Assembly: GCA_007122215.1 (NCBI GenBank)
Contig: SKUG01000003.1
Coordinates: 1-5,881, forward strand
Length of the DNA: 5,881 nucleotides
Reading direction: 5' to 3'
Source of the DNA: Thermoleophilia bacterium
GTDB lineage: Bacteria > Actinomycetota > Thermoleophilia > Gaiellales > SKUG01
Shown here one piece after another: positions 5,099 through 5,881 of the stretch (positions are counted from its first letter, which is position 1; every line of letters starts with the position of its first letter). The position numbers and the translations under genes are program-made. A model generated the notes under the pieces. The model was not told the origin of the DNA, did not search any database, and saw only the letters and a list, made by a program, of their open reading frames with translations.

Positions 5099-5881
5099 CA
5101 GCTTGCTCCTGCCGGCATGTTGTCAGGACCCGGGGCCGGCACGCCGCCCATCCCATCGTCCGGCATCATCGCCGCACCATCGTCAGGGCCAGCCATGTCG
5201 GGGGCCCCCGCATCACCCAGCGCGGGGCCGTCGACGGCGTCCGGCTGGGACCGCGTGAAGGCGTGGACCACGAGCGTGTAGGTGACGTACGTCCGACCGT
5301 CCTCGGGAATCTCGAGGGGACGCGGGGTGCCGCTGGCAAGCTCCATGTCGGACTGGCCGCGCAGCTCCGGTGGTGAGGCAGCGAGGCTCTGGACGCTGAA
5401 CAGGCGGCCGCGAACGAAGACCTGTCCTGCCTCGGTGCGCACGGTCGACTCGATCCGGTCGATGTAGTCCAGCAGGTCGGGGTAGCGTGCGAAGCCCTCG
5501 ATCGTGAACGCGATCGCCTTGGGGCCCGTGTCAGGTGGCGCGTTGGGGTCGAGGAATGCCCCGCCGGCATCCACCGGGGCGACGGTGAAGGAGCGGATCT
5601 TCACGCCGGAGCGACGCGCGAGCCGAGCGAGCTCGAGGTAGGCATCGTTCTCCTGTGCCTTGGCCGGGACGGCGACGTTGGAGACGCCGGCGCGCGAGAG
5701 GTCCTGCCAGTCGGGGCCGGACGCCTTGACCCGCTCGAGCTCGGCGACGGCGGCGTCCCGGGCCTGGCGGGCGGTGTCCGCTTCCATGGCTGCCTGCTGC
5801 AGGTTCGCCTGCGCGGGCTCGTACTGGTACTTGAAGCCCACGAATCCCAGCCCGCCGACGATCAGCACGACGAGCACGAGC
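5098..5881 (-). CDS. pilO: PilO-like type IV pilus inner-membrane platform protein (N-terminus beyond window)
   Basis: The frame is open to the window edge, so the true start is upstream; GTG 5877 falls inside the membrane segment and is an unlikely start. Counting from GTG 5877 as residue 1, a transmembrane helix covers ~1-16 (LVVLIVGGLGFVGF). A charged helical stretch with coiled-coil character follows (~22-52), then a periplasm-side domain (~72-207) containing YLELARLARRSGVKIRSF, FTIEGFARYPDLLDYIDRIE and RLFSVQSLA, the pattern of the PilO ferredoxin-like fold. In known systems PilO pairs with PilN and links the pilus motor and PilM to PilP. A Gly/Asp/Ala/Met-rich tail (~212-259) is unusual for the family. 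The stop shares one base with the next start. Assignment rests on architecture and context and is not based on a diagnostic active site. Confidence 0.75.
   Translation of the reverse strand, partial: LVLVVLIVGGLGFVGFKYQYEPAQANLQQAAMEADTARQARDAAVAELERVKASGPDWQDLSRAGVSNVAVPAKAQENDAYLELARLARRSGVKIRSFTVAPVDAGGAFLDPNAPPDTGPKAIAFTIEGFARYPDLLDYIDRIESTVRTEAGQVFVRGRLFSVQSLAASPPELRGQSDMELASGTPRPLEIPEDGRTYVTYTLVVHAFTRSQPDAVDGPALGDAGAPDMAGPDDGAAMMPDDGMGGVPAPGPDNMPAGAS
5106..5110 (-). promoter_or_regulatory. Ribosome binding site for the lipoprotein gene
   Basis: AGGAG on the minus strand, 7 bases before ATG 5098, lies within the last codons of the PilO-like gene. It fixes the lipoprotein start and supports coupled translation of the two genes. 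Confidence 0.75.

Noticed and set aside
3818..5281. Long plus-strand open frame of 487 codons across three minus-strand genes
   Set aside because: It crosses gene boundaries of well-identified minus-strand genes, its product is low-complexity Arg/Ala/Gly/His-rich with no motif, and long antisense frames are expected at this GC content.
5875..5877. GTG at 5877 as the pilO start
   Set aside because: It lies within the hydrophobic membrane segment, the frame stays open to the window edge, and PilO proteins usually have a cytoplasmic stretch before the helix.

Overview
The window is a tightly packed, very GC-rich (roughly 70%) bacterial segment in which all five genes read on the minus strand, so transcription runs from high to low coordinates. 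The base composition, GTG starts, 1-4 base gene overlaps and the actinobacterial-style ERSDVCAVPAA segment in chorismate synthase point to an Actinomycetota chromosome. Thermoleophilia (Solirubrobacter/Patulibacter-like) is a guess based on type IV pilus genes lying next to aro genes. No RNA genes, mobile elements, CRISPR arrays or long repeats were seen.

Layout in transcription order: (1) 5881-5098, the end of a type IV pilus cluster: a PilO-like inner-membrane protein whose start lies beyond the window. (2) 5098-4385, a lipoprotein with a C-terminal beta-rich domain, probably a PilP-like alignment component, joined to the first gene by a TGATG overlap. (3) A 48-base gap holding a candidate promoter, the only intergenic space in the window. 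(4) 4336-3068, chorismate synthase aroC. (5) 3071-1011, one continuous 686-codon gene fusing shikimate kinase, 3-dehydroquinate synthase and type II 3-dehydroquinase (AroK-AroB-AroQ). It is joined to aroC by a GTGA overlap. (6) 1014-1, an M24 Xaa-Pro aminopeptidase joined by an ATGA overlap and cut by the window edge shortly before its C-terminus.

The aro block supplies steps 2 (AroB), 3 (AroQ), 5 (AroK) and 7 (AroC) of the route from DAHP to chorismate. Shikimate dehydrogenase (AroE, step 4) and EPSP synthase (AroA, step 6) are not in the window. The order pilus assembly, aroC, aroK, aroB, aroQ, pepP resembles the arrangement in many Gram-positive genomes, where efp usually follows pepP; here three of the genes have merged.

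Most noteworthy are the trifunctional AroK-AroB-AroQ fusion; a TAGGRT motif exactly 7 bases before the ATG of both aroC and pepP, where the second copy is built with the only in-frame ATA codon I can find in the window; and a PilP-like lipoprotein with an unusual Gly/Asp/Met-rich tether in what looks like a monoderm.
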